A DNA stretch of 64,000 nt from Agapetus fuscipes (GCA_951799405.1 OX637352.1:11976820-12040819), one strand, 5' to 3'; shown: positions 21,061 to 32,764, counted from the stretch's first letter. Notes: generated by a model from the sequence alone, not told the origin. Program-made: numbers and translations.

Positions 21061-21509
21061 TTATTCTTTCCCTTCTAGAACTAACTTACTAGAATGCTTT
21101 CCGACAACTTTATAATCAAAAATCTTAGCTCTCCTTCTGGACTTCCAATGTTTAGTGTCGTCCCCTTTTAAAATGGCTTCCCCACTCACGGCAACCTCAA
21201 ATTTGTTGCCTTCTTCTACTTCTTCCTTCAGTTTTCTCTTCTTTATCTTTTTTCTGTGCTCTCTGGTCAGTAAAACTTCTTTTGGCAGCTCATCGGTGGC
21301 AAAACTGACAGAATCGCTAAACAGCTTTACTCCACCTTGGATGATTTGTTCCGCAGCTTCATTTTCTGGTACGTCGACAAACTTGATCTTGCTGTCAATG
21401 ATTTCAGAGATTTTTGTACCGATTCTCTTTTGCATGTCGGTGCTAACGCGTACATCACGGTTGTCGTCTTCGTTTTCCAAGAATCGTTGCGATTTTTTCT
21501 TTTCTTTCA
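21061..21509 (-). CDS. CUSTOS: CUSTOS-like protein, exon 2 (C-terminal 149 residues)
   Basis: The acceptor TTGTATTTCAG opens the exon on minus and the stop is at 21061-21063. The exon encodes a Lys/Glu-rich, probably nuclear protein. One block reads STDMQKRIGTKISEIIDSKI and is followed by GVKLFSDSVSF. The order in CUSTOS (C12orf43; nuclear, linked to Wnt and organiser patterning in vertebrates) is the same: acidic SDSS N-terminus, a block of the kind 'xFxxHVAKKL', then GFRLF, then a basic tail. The middle is strongly basic (EHRKKIKKRKLK). The family call rests on motif order and is moderately sure. Confidence 0.7.
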
Positions 21510-21591
21510 CTGAAATACAATAAAAAAAAATCTTAAATAAAAATTGTTAGGCTTAAGCTGGACTTACGGTTATTTGACATTTTACATATTT

Positions 21592-21841
21592 ACAATCTAT
21601 AATCTAAGTTGCAAAGATATATTACATTTGAGATTCATATTAAAAGCATTCCCACAAGCAGACACGTATAAGTTCACGCTTAAGCATGTCGCATGTGGAC
21701 TTACAATATAAAAACCTAATTTCAAATAAAAAGAAGCCCCTGCATCTTTTGTCGACCGTCCCTGAAACAGGGGTGACATTGGCAAAGTGAACCATTTTTT
21801 TACAGTATGGATTGTCAGCCTCATACCAATCTATAAGTCAA
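21592..21841 (-). repeat. SINE-C, full length
   Basis: Complete minus-strand copy lying in the intron of the CUSTOS-like gene, in the same orientation as that gene. Confidence 0.75.
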
Positions 21842-21867
21842 GGGGACACAGTTGAGTAATTATACTT

Positions 21868-22036
21868 TTCGGATATTAGACAAGCCGTTATGTTTTATGA
21901 AACATTATGGGAGTTCATCCTCAGTCGTCGTGCAGAAAGGGTGTCGCCTAGAGACGATGGTTACGTCACCAACAAAACATAGAGAATGATGTACTTAAGT
22001 TCTCCCATAACGGTTTAACTAAAATCGCCTAATATA
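21868..22036. mobile_element. MITE (ATATTAGAC family)
   Basis: The left end GGATATTAGACAAGCCGTTAT and the reversed right end ATATTAGGCGATTTTAG..CCGTTATGGGAG form imperfect inverted ends. The middle has GTTCATCCTCAGTCGTCGTG, shared with 23520-23705. Confidence 0.6.
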
Positions 22037-22128
22037 CCTATAAGATTTTTTTTTCGGCTATCTAAAGATGGCCAAAAACTGATCACGATCCAGCCATCTC
22101 AAATCTCAAAAAGTTGTGATGTCACATG

Positions 22129-22538
22129 CAAGGGCGTCACCAAGGGGGGGCAGGGAGGGGCAGCTGCCCCCCCCTAGAGATTCTAAAAAAGTTGCCAAAT
22201 ATAATACAACCAAAGTCCTAAGTCTTTGAGTTGATTTGCTTGAAGTTCAAGCCTTGAACAATCATTCCCGTCCGTCGAAACTCGTGCTCGTGTAGCTTTA
22301 CACATTGGACTCTGTACTGTCACAGAATAGGTATATATGTATATAGTACTAAGATACTGTTGTTATTACAATCGCTGTAGATGTAAGGCTCGTAGTAAAA
22401 GTGAAAAGTTTCATGTGCTGTCGACTTTACCTACAATTCATACCTACTTTTCTCATTCATAGAGAATGAGAAAAGTATGAATTGTAGTAGGTAAAGTCAA
22501 CTTGCCCCCCCCTGCGCCATCGGCTGGCGACGCCCTTG
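22129..22538. mobile_element. hAT-type MITE with 8-bp target duplication
   Basis: The element begins CAAGGGCGTC and ends GACGCCCTTG, flanked by GTCACATG on both sides (22121-22128, 22539-22546). A C-run marks both subterminal regions. A near-perfect hairpin (22425-22500, TACTTTTCTCATTC/GAATGAGAAAAGTA) sits inside. Confidence 0.9.
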
Positions 22539-22587
22539 GTCACATGGCAGGGTTGCTACAGCAAAGGATAATTAGTAATTTGTTACT

Positions 22588-22850
22588 GGTAGTCTGGTCG
22601 ATAGCTCAGTTGGCAGAATTATTGCATTTCATGCAAAGGTCTATGATTATATTCCCACTAAAGGTGTCTGAAATAATTTCCAGTTTATTTTTCAAACCAA
22701 AATAAAAATACAGGCAAGGTTTACTCAGCCTTCACAATAATTGAGCTGGAGCTGGGAAACCCCTACTTTACACTGGAGTTCTGGTGTTAGGCTTACCTGT
22801 GAAAAATAAACAGGTTCCACACGCAACATGCGGCTAAGCTGCGTCTTACC
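22588..22850 (+). repeat. SINE-B
   Basis: TRNA-like head GGTCGATAGCTCAGTTGGCA, a degraded box B, the body with ACCAAAATAAAAATACAGGC, and the tail AACATGCGGC. Confidence 0.6.
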
Positions 22851-22904
22851 AGAAGAAAGTGTTTTAAAATTAAATGAATTAGTGTAATTGAGTCAAACCG
22901 AAAC

Positions 22905-23019
22905 CTTTTTCAACTTTTCCTTTGGCTTTGAACATGGAATCCTTGAAGAAATTAGTGTCCACGGCTTCTCGTAGTCTGGCAGCATTCTCGTCATCAGAAC
23001 TATCTGAATCTACAGCCAT
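22905..23019 (-). CDS. CUSTOS: CUSTOS-like protein, exon 1
   Basis: On minus the ATG at 23019 opens MAVDSDSSDDENAARLREAV, the acidic start plus the 'xxLREA' motif expected of CUSTOS. The donor is probably AAAAG|GTTTCG (last base 22905); TTCG|GTTTGA (22899) also keeps the frame. The joined protein would be about 187 or 189 residues. The 1.4-kb intron holds a SINE-C, a hAT MITE and a SINE-B. Confidence 0.7.
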
Positions 23020-24380
23020 TTCAATTTATTATTTTGTGTCTATATTAAAAACCTTTTAAAATTTTGAGGTTATGTGATTTTATTTTGACATATCGTGTCA
23101 GTAGGGATGGGCGAAAAATATCGATATTTTTTTTTCAATATCGATATAAAAAATATTTTTTGAAGTATCAAAAACGATATATTTTATTCTTGAAATACGT
23201 TTTCGCCCTGTAGACGACTTTTTTTGAAAACATAAAATTTTAATGCAGAAATTTGATGTCACCCGTCAGCAACTAATATTTGTTACAGATTTTTTTTTTT
23301 TTAAATGCGTTTTTGTGGAAATGAAATGGGCTTTGGAACGGAAATGGGCTCAGAACATTTTGACTTTGGAACTTATTTCTTGGAGGGCATACGTCAGTCT
23401 AGTACAGGCTAGCCGTCCACAGCGACAAATAAGTACTAAAAAAATGTTGGGCTTACCTTGGAATTAGTGGTTCGACATCTTTAAAGTTATAATACCTACT
23501 CAGTTAAAAAAAAATATTGTGATATTAGACGAGCCGTTCACAGAGTATAGGTACTGAGCCGTTGTAAGAGAACTTACATTCTTCTCAACATTTCGTTGAT
23601 GTTCATCCTCAGTCATTGTGCAGAGAGGGTTTCTCCTGAAGATGTTGGCTACGTCACTAACGAAACATTGAGAATAATGTAAGTTCCCTTATAATGGGTC
23701 TACAATCCGTTTTTTTTAACTGTAGTTATTATAATTGTTAACAAAAAAAATGTTTGGCTTTTCTCTAGCAACCCGGCTGGGTAACATTTTAAAATTGTGA
23801 ATGTCAACTCACGTGCGGACCTCACTGCGTTGACCCCATTTTTGAAAGAAAGACAAAATTAAAGAAATAAAACACATTTTACATGTACACATGTTCAATT
23901 TTATTTTGCGTTTACAATATAGATCTTTAAACAATAAACTCATAAAAAAACTATTTGTATTTAACATAAAATTTATAAGGAACACCTTTTCAATCAGAAA
24001 TCTAAGAAGTTCTTTAACAATGGCGTCCCGACTATGCCCAAAAAAATATAAAAAAAAAACAATTATGTCATATTTGGTATAAACTAACTGATTTTAACAT
24101 GAAGATAAAACAAGTTGAATTTTGTTAAAATACAGAGCATTACTACCCTATTGTTCAATTATAATGGTAAGACCCAGTATTTTCAACATTAGCTTACGTG
24201 ACTTTTAACTGATAAAATAAACTACCCACACCATTGACATAAGTGCATCCTTTTCATTGAGTATAAGTTGCAATGCTAATGTTGAAAATACCGGGCCTGA
24301 GGATGTGGAGGGACCATTCTTTTTGGTAATCATATATTGTAATTGATAAGCATACGAATTGCAGCAACACCTGCACTTCT
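23020..24380. other. Repeat-rich intergenic stretch
   Basis: It contains a MITE of the ATATTAGAC family at 23520-23705 with folded arms (AACATTTCGTTGATG against CGAAACATTGAG). 24160-24300 has two copies of CAACATTAGC in inverted setting. No gene is seen; the short ORFs here have no recognisable content. Confidence 0.5.
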
Positions 24381-24383
24381 AAT

Positions 24384-24525
24384 TTATTGTAATTGAGATT
24401 TTTATATTGTAGGTCCACGTGCGGCATGTGTAAGCGTGAAATTATGCATGTCTGCTTGTGGAAATGCATTTAATATGAATCTCAAATGATACATATCTTT
24501 GCAGCTTAGATTATGATTTAGATTT
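24384..24525 (+). repeat. SINE-C 3' part
   Basis: Plus-strand tail half from ATTGTAGGTCCACGTGCGGC to TTTGCAGCTTAGATTATGAT. Confidence 0.6.
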
Positions 24526-25091
24526 AGAGATCCACAGAAAACCCTTTTTAATTGAAACGTCTTCACAAAGGTCTCATATAATAATAATAATGATTGGCCA
24601 ATTGATATTTGCTCATGGAATCGATACCTAGACCTAGGATTAATAAAATGCATAACGCCACAGGCCTGGATCCCACGTGAGGTTTTATATAAACCTATGA
24701 CGACATGAAAAAGGCGTCATTCCACCATATTACAATAGCACTTAACATCTTCTTCCTGTACTGTAATTATTATATTATTTTGATAAATAAATCATTTAAA
24801 AAATTAAACCAACCATTTTTAAACAAAACTCGCAGTTGGCAGGATATTTTGATATCATCTGCCATCCTAAGAATATTTAAATTCTTGAAGTTTTTGATTT
24901 ACAAGAAGAGTACGGATCTTCGAGGATATATCGATAATGACATGATTTTTGAATGAGTCAAAACAAGGCAGGACGATCTGGAGTGGAGCAGAAGGGTTAT
25001 CGAAAAGCAGAGACCCTGAACCAATTACCAGAGTGAACTTCAGTTCTTTACGTTGTGGCAGCACTGGTCAAGTGGGCAGCACCCACCGCAG

Positions 25092-25317
25092 TGCACACAC
25101 ATCAAATCCAGCGCATAAGCAATTAGTCATTGCAAGTCATTAACGCATCTCGCACGTTGAGCGCGTAGCGCCTTCCCCCGGTAAGCAAGCGAGGTAGAAC
25201 ACAAAGGGCCTGAATGCTGTGTCATCTGCCAATGTATCAGGTACTTCAATAAAAGAACATTACATAAACTTGTTTATTAATTAACTAGCTAAACATAACT
25301 GCTCCAAGCAGTTCACA
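25092..25317 (+). mobile_element. 5' LTR of a gypsy-type element
   Basis: It starts TGCACACACATC, where homology with the LTR at 60920 also starts, and ends near CAGTTCACA. A primer-binding site, TGGTGACCCGACGCG, follows at 25328 after the spacer ATCGTTAAAG. The younger LTR element at 36021 has the same spacer and primer type. Confidence 0.7.
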
Positions 25318-25427
25318 ATCGTTAAAGTGGTGACCCGACGCGTAAAGTAACCTGAACATTTTTTGTGCGCCCACGGCTTACCGGGGGAGAATTTTTTTTT
25401 TTTGTATACGCGTGAAATAAGTGTGAC

Positions 25428-25950
25428 GTGTCAAACTATAATCGTGACGTGTCTTATTGTGTTAAAATGCCTCTGACTCCTGCTACGAAAAGTCTAAGTG
25501 CTTCTGCTCCGAGTACTTCTGCTCCTAGTGCTTCTGCTCCGAGTGCTCCTTCTACTGCGACCATGGCCATCTCGCTGAACACCAGGATTCCTGATTGCCT
25601 CGCGCAGGTAGCAGACAATATTGCAGAAACAAACACCATGGAAATTTCCGAAGTGAAGGAAACTGGTGACGCTGCAAAATCTTTCTCTATGCAAGACCTG
25701 TTCAAGAGAATAGACACCATGTCCTAAGAGATCGCAAGTCTTCGTGCGGAGCAGCGTCAAGGACGCCCTGCTCAAAAACGTCACACTTCTCGCAATTCTT
25801 CCAGGACGCGAGAATCTTCGAGATCTAGGAATCGTCCTTCACCAGGTAATGGTAACTATGTATGCTGGTACCACTACAAATTTGCTGACCAAGCAAATCG
25901 CTGCAAGGAGGGATGCACCTACAAACGGTCGGAAAACTAAAATCGACACC
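25428..25950 (+). pseudogene. gypsy-type Gag remnant
   Basis: Start probably at 25467 (MPLTPATKS). The first 85 codons have Ser/Ala/Pro repeats (SAPSTSAPSASAPSAPS). A stop at 25725 splits the frame; beyond it the same frame continues with SRSRNRPSPGN and the usual Gag ending CWYHYKFADQANRC. A full Gag core of some 200 residues is missing, so it is a deletion derivative. Confidence 0.65.
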
Positions 25951-26422
25951 TAAGATCGAGATACTAGGTGCCGAACTAACATCTCGACTTTGTATTCAGG
26001 ATAAGAAAAGTAGGATACAATTTCTTATCGACACCGGCGCAGATATATCCGTACTTGCTAAAAGTGCATTCCCGTCAACTCAAGTATCGGATTACACCTT
26101 GTATGCAGCCAACGGTACAAAAATCAAAACTTATGGAGCTAGGTCATTGACCTTAGATTTAGGGCTGCGCCGAGCATTTCCATGGACTTTCGTAATCGCT
26201 GACGTAAGGCGATCCATCATTGGTGCAGATTTCCTAAAATCACAAGGACTGCTAGTAGATTTACACGGTAGAAAACTGGTTGATAAGGTGACAAGCCTTA
26301 CCAGTAAAACCACCATCGACAACAGTGAATCTACGCAAGTTTACATTGTGAACAGGAACGACCCTTACCATCAAATTTTACTCCTGTACCCTGACGTTGC
26401 CCGGAGATACCTTCACGCCTAA
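25913..26422 (+). pseudogene. gypsy-type aspartic protease, then truncated pol
   Basis: The catalytic motif is intact: FLIDTGADISVL (residues 33-44), with the flap region and the IIGADFL motif (residues 104-110). The reading continues to DPYHQILLLYPDV, which should lead into reverse transcriptase, but the sequence jumps here (about 26400) to the integrase C-terminus. RT, RNase H and the integrase core are deleted. Confidence 0.8.
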
Positions 26423-26909
26423 AAAGCCAAGTATCAACGAAGCAAACTATACAGGGAGGCTCATACAACATTTTTCCAATATCTTTCACCACAAAGAAAG
26501 ACAGAAAAAGCATCAATGCTTCACTCCTCAAGAGTTATTTAAATGTACACACGTTTTTCTTCGACGTGAAGTTAAAAAACCTTTGACTCCTCCGTATGAG
26601 GGACCCTACAAAGTTTTAGAAAGAAACAATAAATTTTTCAAAATTCAAATAGCTGAAAAAAGTTGCGTCGTAACGATCGACAGATTAAAACCGGCATTCA
26701 TTTTGTGTGACACGAGTAGCGGTGAAGAAATTGCAAAATCAACGGATTACTCATCAGATGCAATGACCCAGTTGCACAATACTACAAAGTCCACAGACGA
26801 CTCAGCAACGCGTGTAGCATCGGAAAATTTGGCAAAAAGTGCTTACTCGACACGTTCAGGTCGAGCCGTAAGAAGACCTCTACGATTTGTCATTCCAACG
26901 CGGCAGTAA
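26397..26909 (+). pseudogene. gypsy-type integrase C-terminus / end of pol
   Basis: It has the diagnostic order FTPQELFKCTHVFLRREV, then PPYEGPYKVLERN, then VVTIDRLKPAF, and a TRSGRAVRRPLRF end. This is the C-terminal domain of integrases in Ty3/gypsy elements. The stop TAA at 26907-26909 looks like the natural pol end. Confidence 0.85.
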
Positions 26910-27217
26910 CCACAACCAACACGGGTGGGTGGTTCAGCAAGGAAGAAGTCAAGGAAGTCATCGTTGCGCAGACCGCCTCAGGTGGCCTGCAGGCTGACAA
27001 AACCGTCTCCGACTCTACAAGGATTGAAACTTTCACAATGGGAATTTTCTTCATGATGATTTCCGTGATCATCCTTTTCACTGTTTGGTTTGCGCTGAGG
27101 AAGTTCAAACAGCGAACCGTGAGGAGAGTAGAAAAAGACATTGCCAGCGGTCGTCGAACTCTGCCAACAATCGTATGTGTTAATTTTAAGAAGCAATCAA
27201 GGAAAGCTACTGTCTAG
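26745..27217 (+). CDS. Overlapping frame ending in a single-pass membrane ORF (ATG 27038, 59 aa)
   Basis: A frame offset from pol stays open from about 26745 through the pol stop to TAG at 27215-27217. It contains GWFSKEEVKEVIVAQTASGG. The first ATG (27038) begins a 59-residue peptide with one hydrophobic segment (MGIFFMMISVIILFTVWFAL) followed by a basic tail (KFKQRTVRRVEK). The GWFSKEE region is recognisable in the copies at 47400-47627 and 62725-62964. I do not recognise the family; it may be an accessory or env-like reading frame of this gypsy element. Confidence 0.5.
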
Positions 27218-27345
27218 GTTTTATTTTAATTTATGCTTACGCTAACATAAAAACTTGCTAACCATACACAGACGTTCCACATTTCTAAAACACTCTCATA
27301 TAGTTTTTCTTTACCAATCTATATCTATAAAGAAGGATGTGTGTA

Positions 27346-27397
27346 TGTATGTATGTATGTATGTATGTATGTATGTATGTATGTATGTATGTATGTC
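27346..27397. repeat. (TGTA)n microsatellite, outer Helitron head
   Basis: Thirteen or so TGTA units after AAGGATGTG. Confidence 0.95.
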
Positions 27398-27956
27398 CCC
27401 TATAGACTCATAAACCGCTCATCCGATTTTGACGAAATTTTCAGGAAACATGTAACATATTCTTAGAACGAATCCTGTGAAGTTTGATGGTGATCAAATA
27501 AACAGTGGTTCTCAATTCTCGATATTTCAGCAACGAGGTCGGTAAATTTTGAAACCACCCAATAGAAGAAGACCATTATATTCAACTACAATACATAATC
27601 TTAGTTGCAAATATACATTTACATTAAAGATTCATATAAAATGCATGCTCACAAGTAGACACATGTAAGTTCACGCTTACAAATGCTGCATGTGTACCCA
27701 CTCATAATTTAAAATCCAAATCTAAAATGAACAACCCAGTAACTTTTACTTTACGCCAACTTGAAATGGATGTTATTCAGCTCCTGAGTGGCTTGACACT
27801 CATTTCTTATGAAGGCTGAGTAAGCCTTGCCGGTATTTTATTTTGGGTTTAAAATAAACACTGAAACGGGAAATAATTTCTGACAACTTCGGTGGGATTC
27901 TAACTCGAGATCTCGGCATGGAATGCAATCTATCTATCTATATCTATAAAGAAGGA

Positions 27957-27986
27957 TGTGTGTATGTATGTATGTATGTATGTATG

Positions 27987-28017
<31 letters not shown>

Positions 28018-28160
28018 GTATGTATGTATGTAAGTATGTATGTATGTATGTATGTAAGTATGTATGTATGTATGTAAGTATGTATGTATGTATGTATGTA
28101 TGTATGTATGTATGTATGTATGTATGTATGTATGTATGTATGTATGTATGTATGTATGTT
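27957..28160. repeat. (TGTA)n microsatellite, inner Helitron head
   Basis: About fifty tetranucleotide units with scattered TAAG variants. The long ORFs of both strands here are artefacts of the repeat. Confidence 0.95.
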
Positions 28161-28989
28161 CCCTATACTCATAAACCGCTCATCCGATTTTGACGAAATT
28201 TTCAGGAAACATGTAACATATTTTTAGAATAAATCCTGTGAAGTTTGATGGTGATCAAATAAACAATGGTTCTCAATTCTCAATATTTCAGCAACGAGGT
28301 CGGTAAATTTTGAAACCACCCAATAGAAGAAGACCATTATATTCAACTACAATACATAATCTTAGTTGCAAATATACATTTACATTAAAGATTCATATAA
28401 AATGCATGCTCACAAGTAGACACATGTAAGTTCACGCTTACAAATGCTGCATGTGTACCTACTCATAATTTAAAATCCAAATCTAAAATGAACAACCCAG
28501 TAACTTTTACTTTACGCCAACTTGAAATGGATGTTATTCAGCTCCTGAGTGGCTTGACACTCATTTCTTATGAAGGCTGAGTAAGCCTTGCCGGTATTTT
28601 ATTTTGGGTTAGAAATAAACACTGAAACGAGAAATAATTTCTGACAACTTCAGTGGGATTCTAACTCGAGATCTCGGCATGGAATGCAGTTACTCTACCA
28701 ACTAAGCTATAGACCGGACTTTTTACAAATATGGTGGATCGATATCGGTTTGGTTAGGGATAAGCAACCTGCGGCTCACCAGCCACATGCGGCTCTTTGG
28801 GTGTGAAGTTACGGCTCTTTAGCTTCATACGCAAATATAAAAAAAACACAGAATTATACTTTTGATCGAAAAAAACTAAATCGTTCTGAATCGATTAACG
28901 ATCTCTCCGCTACTTGTACTCGCTTTTCACCCCCCACCCTCCCCCCGCCCCATCGACGCTATTTATTGTTGGCAAAAAAACATTTGTGG

Positions 28990-29243
28990 CTCTTTACAAA
29001 TCCAAATCCAAAATAAGATATGTATCATTTGAGATTCACATCAAATGCATTCCCATAAGCAGACACGCATAATTTCACGCTCACACATACCGCATGTGGA
29101 ACTACAATATAAAAACCCAATCTTAAATGAACATAAGCCCTGCAACTCTTGCCGACCTTCCCTGAAACAGGGGCGACATTGGCAAAGTGAACCATTTTTT
29201 ACAGTATGGGTGGTCAGCCTCATACCAACCTATAAGTCAAGGA
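28990..29243 (-). repeat. SINE-C inside the hAT-like MITE of Helitron copy 2
   Basis: Complete minus-strand copy. In Helitron copy 1 the first ~100 bp are deleted. Confidence 0.7.
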
Positions 29244-30064
29244 AAAACTTTGAAATTTGTAAATTGTAATTTTTGGCTCTTCCGACTCAAAAGGTTGCCG
29301 ACCCCTGGCCTAGACAAAAGTTCCAAATTAAAAAATGTTATTCAAGTATTCCAAGTTGAATTTTAGAAATGTAAGAAAGCTTTTATATCCCGCACTTATA
29401 AAAAATACGATAAACGAAAGTTCGTAGGTCACAACTAGAAGACCATATTGAAATATATTACTATTATTAAAACCTTTTATTGAAACATACTTTTAATTAA
29501 AATATACATAATATAGTTGTTTTTTCAAAAAACGCATTTCTGTAAAATTATATACTCACCACAAATTTAAAGATCGTTTTTTTCTCGGCGGTTAAACGTC
29601 TTTCTTCTATGTAACAATGGTCCAAAGCAACCAAAATAAACAAAATGTTTGCCTTTTACCTAACCCGGCCGTGCGACTTACAATTTTGTTGTCAATAGAA
29701 AATGTTCCGTGTGCACTACCTAAAACTTTCACTTATTGAAATAATGGATAGAGCACATTTTAAATGTAGGGAAAAAATGTGAATTCACTTGGCCGGGATA
29801 AAGACAGGACAGGGAGTCAAAAATTCAACATAAATTAAACACTTATGGAGATAGTTGAAAAAACACTTAAGTGCATCATATTGTATGAAGCATTTTCCCC
29901 AACTGCATACGTTTCACAGTGCGGTTACATTGAAAAATATTCCTGATTGTTTGGAATACATTTATTTCTTCACTTTGCTCAAAGAGTATAGTGAATTTTA
30001 TAGATTAGTTCTTTAATTGTATGATTATAAAATTTAATTTATTGTTTATATTCTTTTCTTGTAT

Positions 30065-30308
30065 AGGTCAATATGCATCTGACCAACTATAAATAGAAAA
30101 TGGTTCACTCTGCCAATGTCACCCCTGTTTCAGGGAAGGTCAGCAAAGAGTTGCAGGGTGTATGTTCATTTGAGATTTGGGTTTTTATGTTGTAGGTTCA
30201 CACGCAGAATGTGCAAGTGTGAACTTATACGTGTCTGCTTGTGGGCATGCACTTAATGTGAATTCCAAATGTAACAATTATATCCATGCAACTTAGAATA
30301 GATTAGAT
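30065..30308 (+). repeat. SINE-C
   Basis: Counterpart of 2318-2561. Here it follows TTCTTTTCTTG directly, with no second SINE-C in front. Confidence 0.7.
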
Positions 30309-30784
30309 GAGTGACGTTACATAGCCGATTTTTTTATCTTAAATATAAATGGAGCACCGCAATCGATTTTCCCTATGCTTGGCTCTGCTGCTTAACAGTT
30401 GTACCTAGACCTTTTTTTTTTAGAAAACGTGAAGATTAACCTAGAGATAAATTGTGTGAAGCTTGATTCCGATTAGCACACTTTTTTTTTTGATCCTGTT
30501 GTTTCCTCTTTTATCTGTAGAAAAAAATTGATACCACATGCCCAAATGGCGTAGTGAAACACGCCGGGTACTGCTAGTCCTTACATAAATATTGATTTTC
30601 TTTCTACGATGTCATGTTTGCTAAGATTTAAGGAATATTTGATTGTAATTTTTATTTGTTACTCGCATTATTTTTGTTATTTCACATGCCTATGAAAGTA
30701 TGTACACGCCTATACTTGCATGTACACGCATGCACATACTTCTTTGTCATTCTACTAGTGACGCTTTCGCTAGGAGGGGAGGAC

Positions 30785-31507
30785 TGTGGCGATTTGTGCG
30801 GCAATGTGAGGTTTTGAAAACCAACTATCCATTTTGTCCACAAATCAAATCCTTTATCTATATATTTTGTTATGTTATTTTAAATAACATATAAAAAAAC
30901 AATCCCGAAGTGTGCAGTGTGTGTTTGTGGGCCGAACGGAGCCGAATGGTCACGGAAGCGGCCGAACTGCACCGTGTGAACTAATCAGGCCGTCGTTCGT
31001 TAGTTCCCGGCAAGATGTCAGCCGATTAAGACGTCAGCGACCAAGCACCAAGCGGTGCAAGAGGGGGCACTACAATGGAGCTCCCTCCCCCCCCATCTAC
31101 TTGAATTTCCTGCCAGCAAGGCACCCGCCTTGTGGACCAGAGGCATAGGAGCGCCAACCCAGGGGCTCCAACGTGTGGAGGCGTCCGCCTTGTGAGCCGC
31201 CGCTAGCCTGGGGCGCTGCCCCCGGCCTTCCGTTTAGAACTCCAACCAACGGAATAGGGAGTGTTCTAGTGACAACCTGTAGGTCTGGCCATTCCCTAAA
31301 TTCCCCTTTTTCCCCATATTAGTAAAGTAAATAAACCCTTCTTTGTTCATGTTAAACTCATCTTTTACTATACAACCTTCCCAAGATATAAGTAAGCAAT
31401 ACCGAAGGAAAGAACCCCCCGCCCGGAGAGTGATGCTGATGAGAGCTAGCCGGATGTAAGTATCCTGGAGATACCTTTGAATCTAAACATAACAATTTAC
31501 TGTTACA
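30785..31507 (+). mobile_element. Possible LTR and leader of a gypsy-type element
   Basis: A purine-rich run (AGGAGGGGAGGAC) precedes TGTGGCGATTTG, as a polypurine tract precedes an LTR start. An AATAAA stands near 31330 and a CA end is possible at 31507. No second LTR or clear primer-binding site was found. A Gag-like frame follows. Confidence 0.35.
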
Positions 31508-31593
31508 TTTATTTTGTTAAGAATATTACCTAAAATTTAAATTTTATCTCATTGCTCATTCAATTAAATTTATACATATTTTTTGGGATTTAA

Positions 31594-32200
31594 TTGATTT
31601 TTAATTATATATTGGCACATAATGCAGAGGCAATTAATGTGATCCCTAGCGAATTTTTTGAAAATTTAAGAATTCCAGATGCTATTAAAAGCATTCCCCC
31701 ATTTAACAGTAGCCCCAGTCAATTGCATAGTTTTTTTAATCATGCAGATAGAATCCTATCTATATTACCATCCCTGAATGGCAGCCAATATGGATCGGTT
31801 ATTTTTGGTGTTTTAAGAGCAAAGATTGTTGGGAATGCCAACAATATTCTTAACTTGTACGGATGCTCTTCAAACCTGCAAATGATTAAAGAAAATTTAA
31901 TAACCCATTATGCGGACAAAAACAACTAAATTTCTTCAAACAGAGATTCGCATCAGATTAAACAGGGAGTCGACCCAGTCGAAATTTTTTTTTTGAGAAT
32001 TATCGACATATTCTCAAGTCTTAATAACAACACAGAATTAAATGAAGTAGGGCAACCTACTCGTACAGCGAAGCAGTCAGAATACAAGGACCTTTGCTTA
32101 AATGCTTATCTAGCGGGACTGCAAGAACCCCTTGGATCGACGATATGGTCCATGCAACCTGGTTCACTACCAGAAGCTTTCAATCTGGGTAAGTAAGCGC
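31594..32200 (+). pseudogene. gypsy-type Gag fragment (17.6/297-like)
   Basis: Two frames carry Gag-like sequence: IPDAIKSIPPFNSSPSQLHS with IVGNANNILNLYG (31600-31929), and after a stop and frame change YKDLCLNAYLAGLQEPLG (32050-32200). The order fits the Gag of 17.6-like gypsy elements. It is broken by a stop at 31927. Confidence 0.6.
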
Positions 32201-32354
32201 AGAATATTTATTACTTAAGAGGAAATAACCATAACCCTCAACAACAAATATTATCCTAATAATAATAATAACAATCATAATCTTGACCTAATAATCTTGA
32301 TCTATGACCTTGGCGAAAATATTTATTTGTCAATAATATTTCATAAAAAATGAA

Positions 32355-32486
32355 AAAATGTTAACAAATGATATAAGCTTTGCCTTTTATACAACAAACA
32401 ATCTACATAAGTTACTCTTCAACAATAAAGATAAAGTAGATAAGCTGGATGTGGGTGGAGTTTATAAAATTAAATGTAATGACTGT
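32355..32486 (+). mobile_element. Penelope-like element, part 1 (linker before GIY-YIG)
   Basis: The frame reads NNLHKLLFNNKDKVDKLDVG then GVYKIKCNDC, the segment just before the GIY-YIG endonuclease in Penelope-like elements. It stops exactly at GACTGT (32481-32486), which is repeated at 34108-34113 where the frame resumes. Confidence 0.75.
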
Positions 32487-32764
32487 CATTATTTTACTTT
32501 ACACATTGTCGGCCAGCAAAGTACTCAGTGATCAGAACAAAAATGCAAAACACCAATTCGCAAATATAAGGTTTTTGGAGTTCCTGCTCTGTCCACTACG
32601 ATAGTGATTAGACTTCTTAAAAGCAGTCCCAGCTCCACCAAGTTTTTTGCCCATGTGTGAAGTTAGCAGTTTTTGCTCTCAGATTTCAAACCATTAGTTC
32701 GCATTCTCGGGTTTTCCTTCTATACCCCTTCATCAATTAGACACCAGTAAGCCAATACCGTGCT

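Larger units (their letters stand above)
27318..30577 (+). mobile_element. Non-autonomous Helitron-like element, copy 2, with two 5' ends
   Basis: The outer 5' end TCTATATCTATAAAGAAGG (27318) follows a host A. The 3' hairpin GGCGT..ACGCC plus GGGTACTGCTAG ends at 30577 before a host T. A second 5' end lies at about 27929, inserted in a SINE-B at GGAATGCA, and is followed by its own TGTA array. The unit has no Rep/helicase. It is almost identical to 1-2826 over the shared part. Confidence 0.8.

Noticed and set aside
21155..21523. 122-codon plus-strand Ser/Phe-rich ORF
   Set aside because: Antisense of the CUSTOS-like exon 2, which has a splice acceptor, a partner exon and a motif order.
25454..25784. 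Minus-strand Ser/Thr/Arg-repeat ORFs opposite the gypsy Gag
   Set aside because: Antisense of the Ser/Ala/Pro repeats; the plus frame has the Gag motifs.
26890..27196. Minus-strand ORFs opposite the membrane-protein frame
   Set aside because: The plus frame is conserved in three copies while the minus frames are not.
27957..28160. Regularly spaced short repeats that could suggest a CRISPR array
   Set aside because: The unit is a 4-bp microsatellite without spacers, and the DNA is eukaryotic.
30912..31148. GC-rich ORF with Arg/Pro
   Set aside because: Lies within the probable LTR/leader region; no family motif and no sign of constraint.
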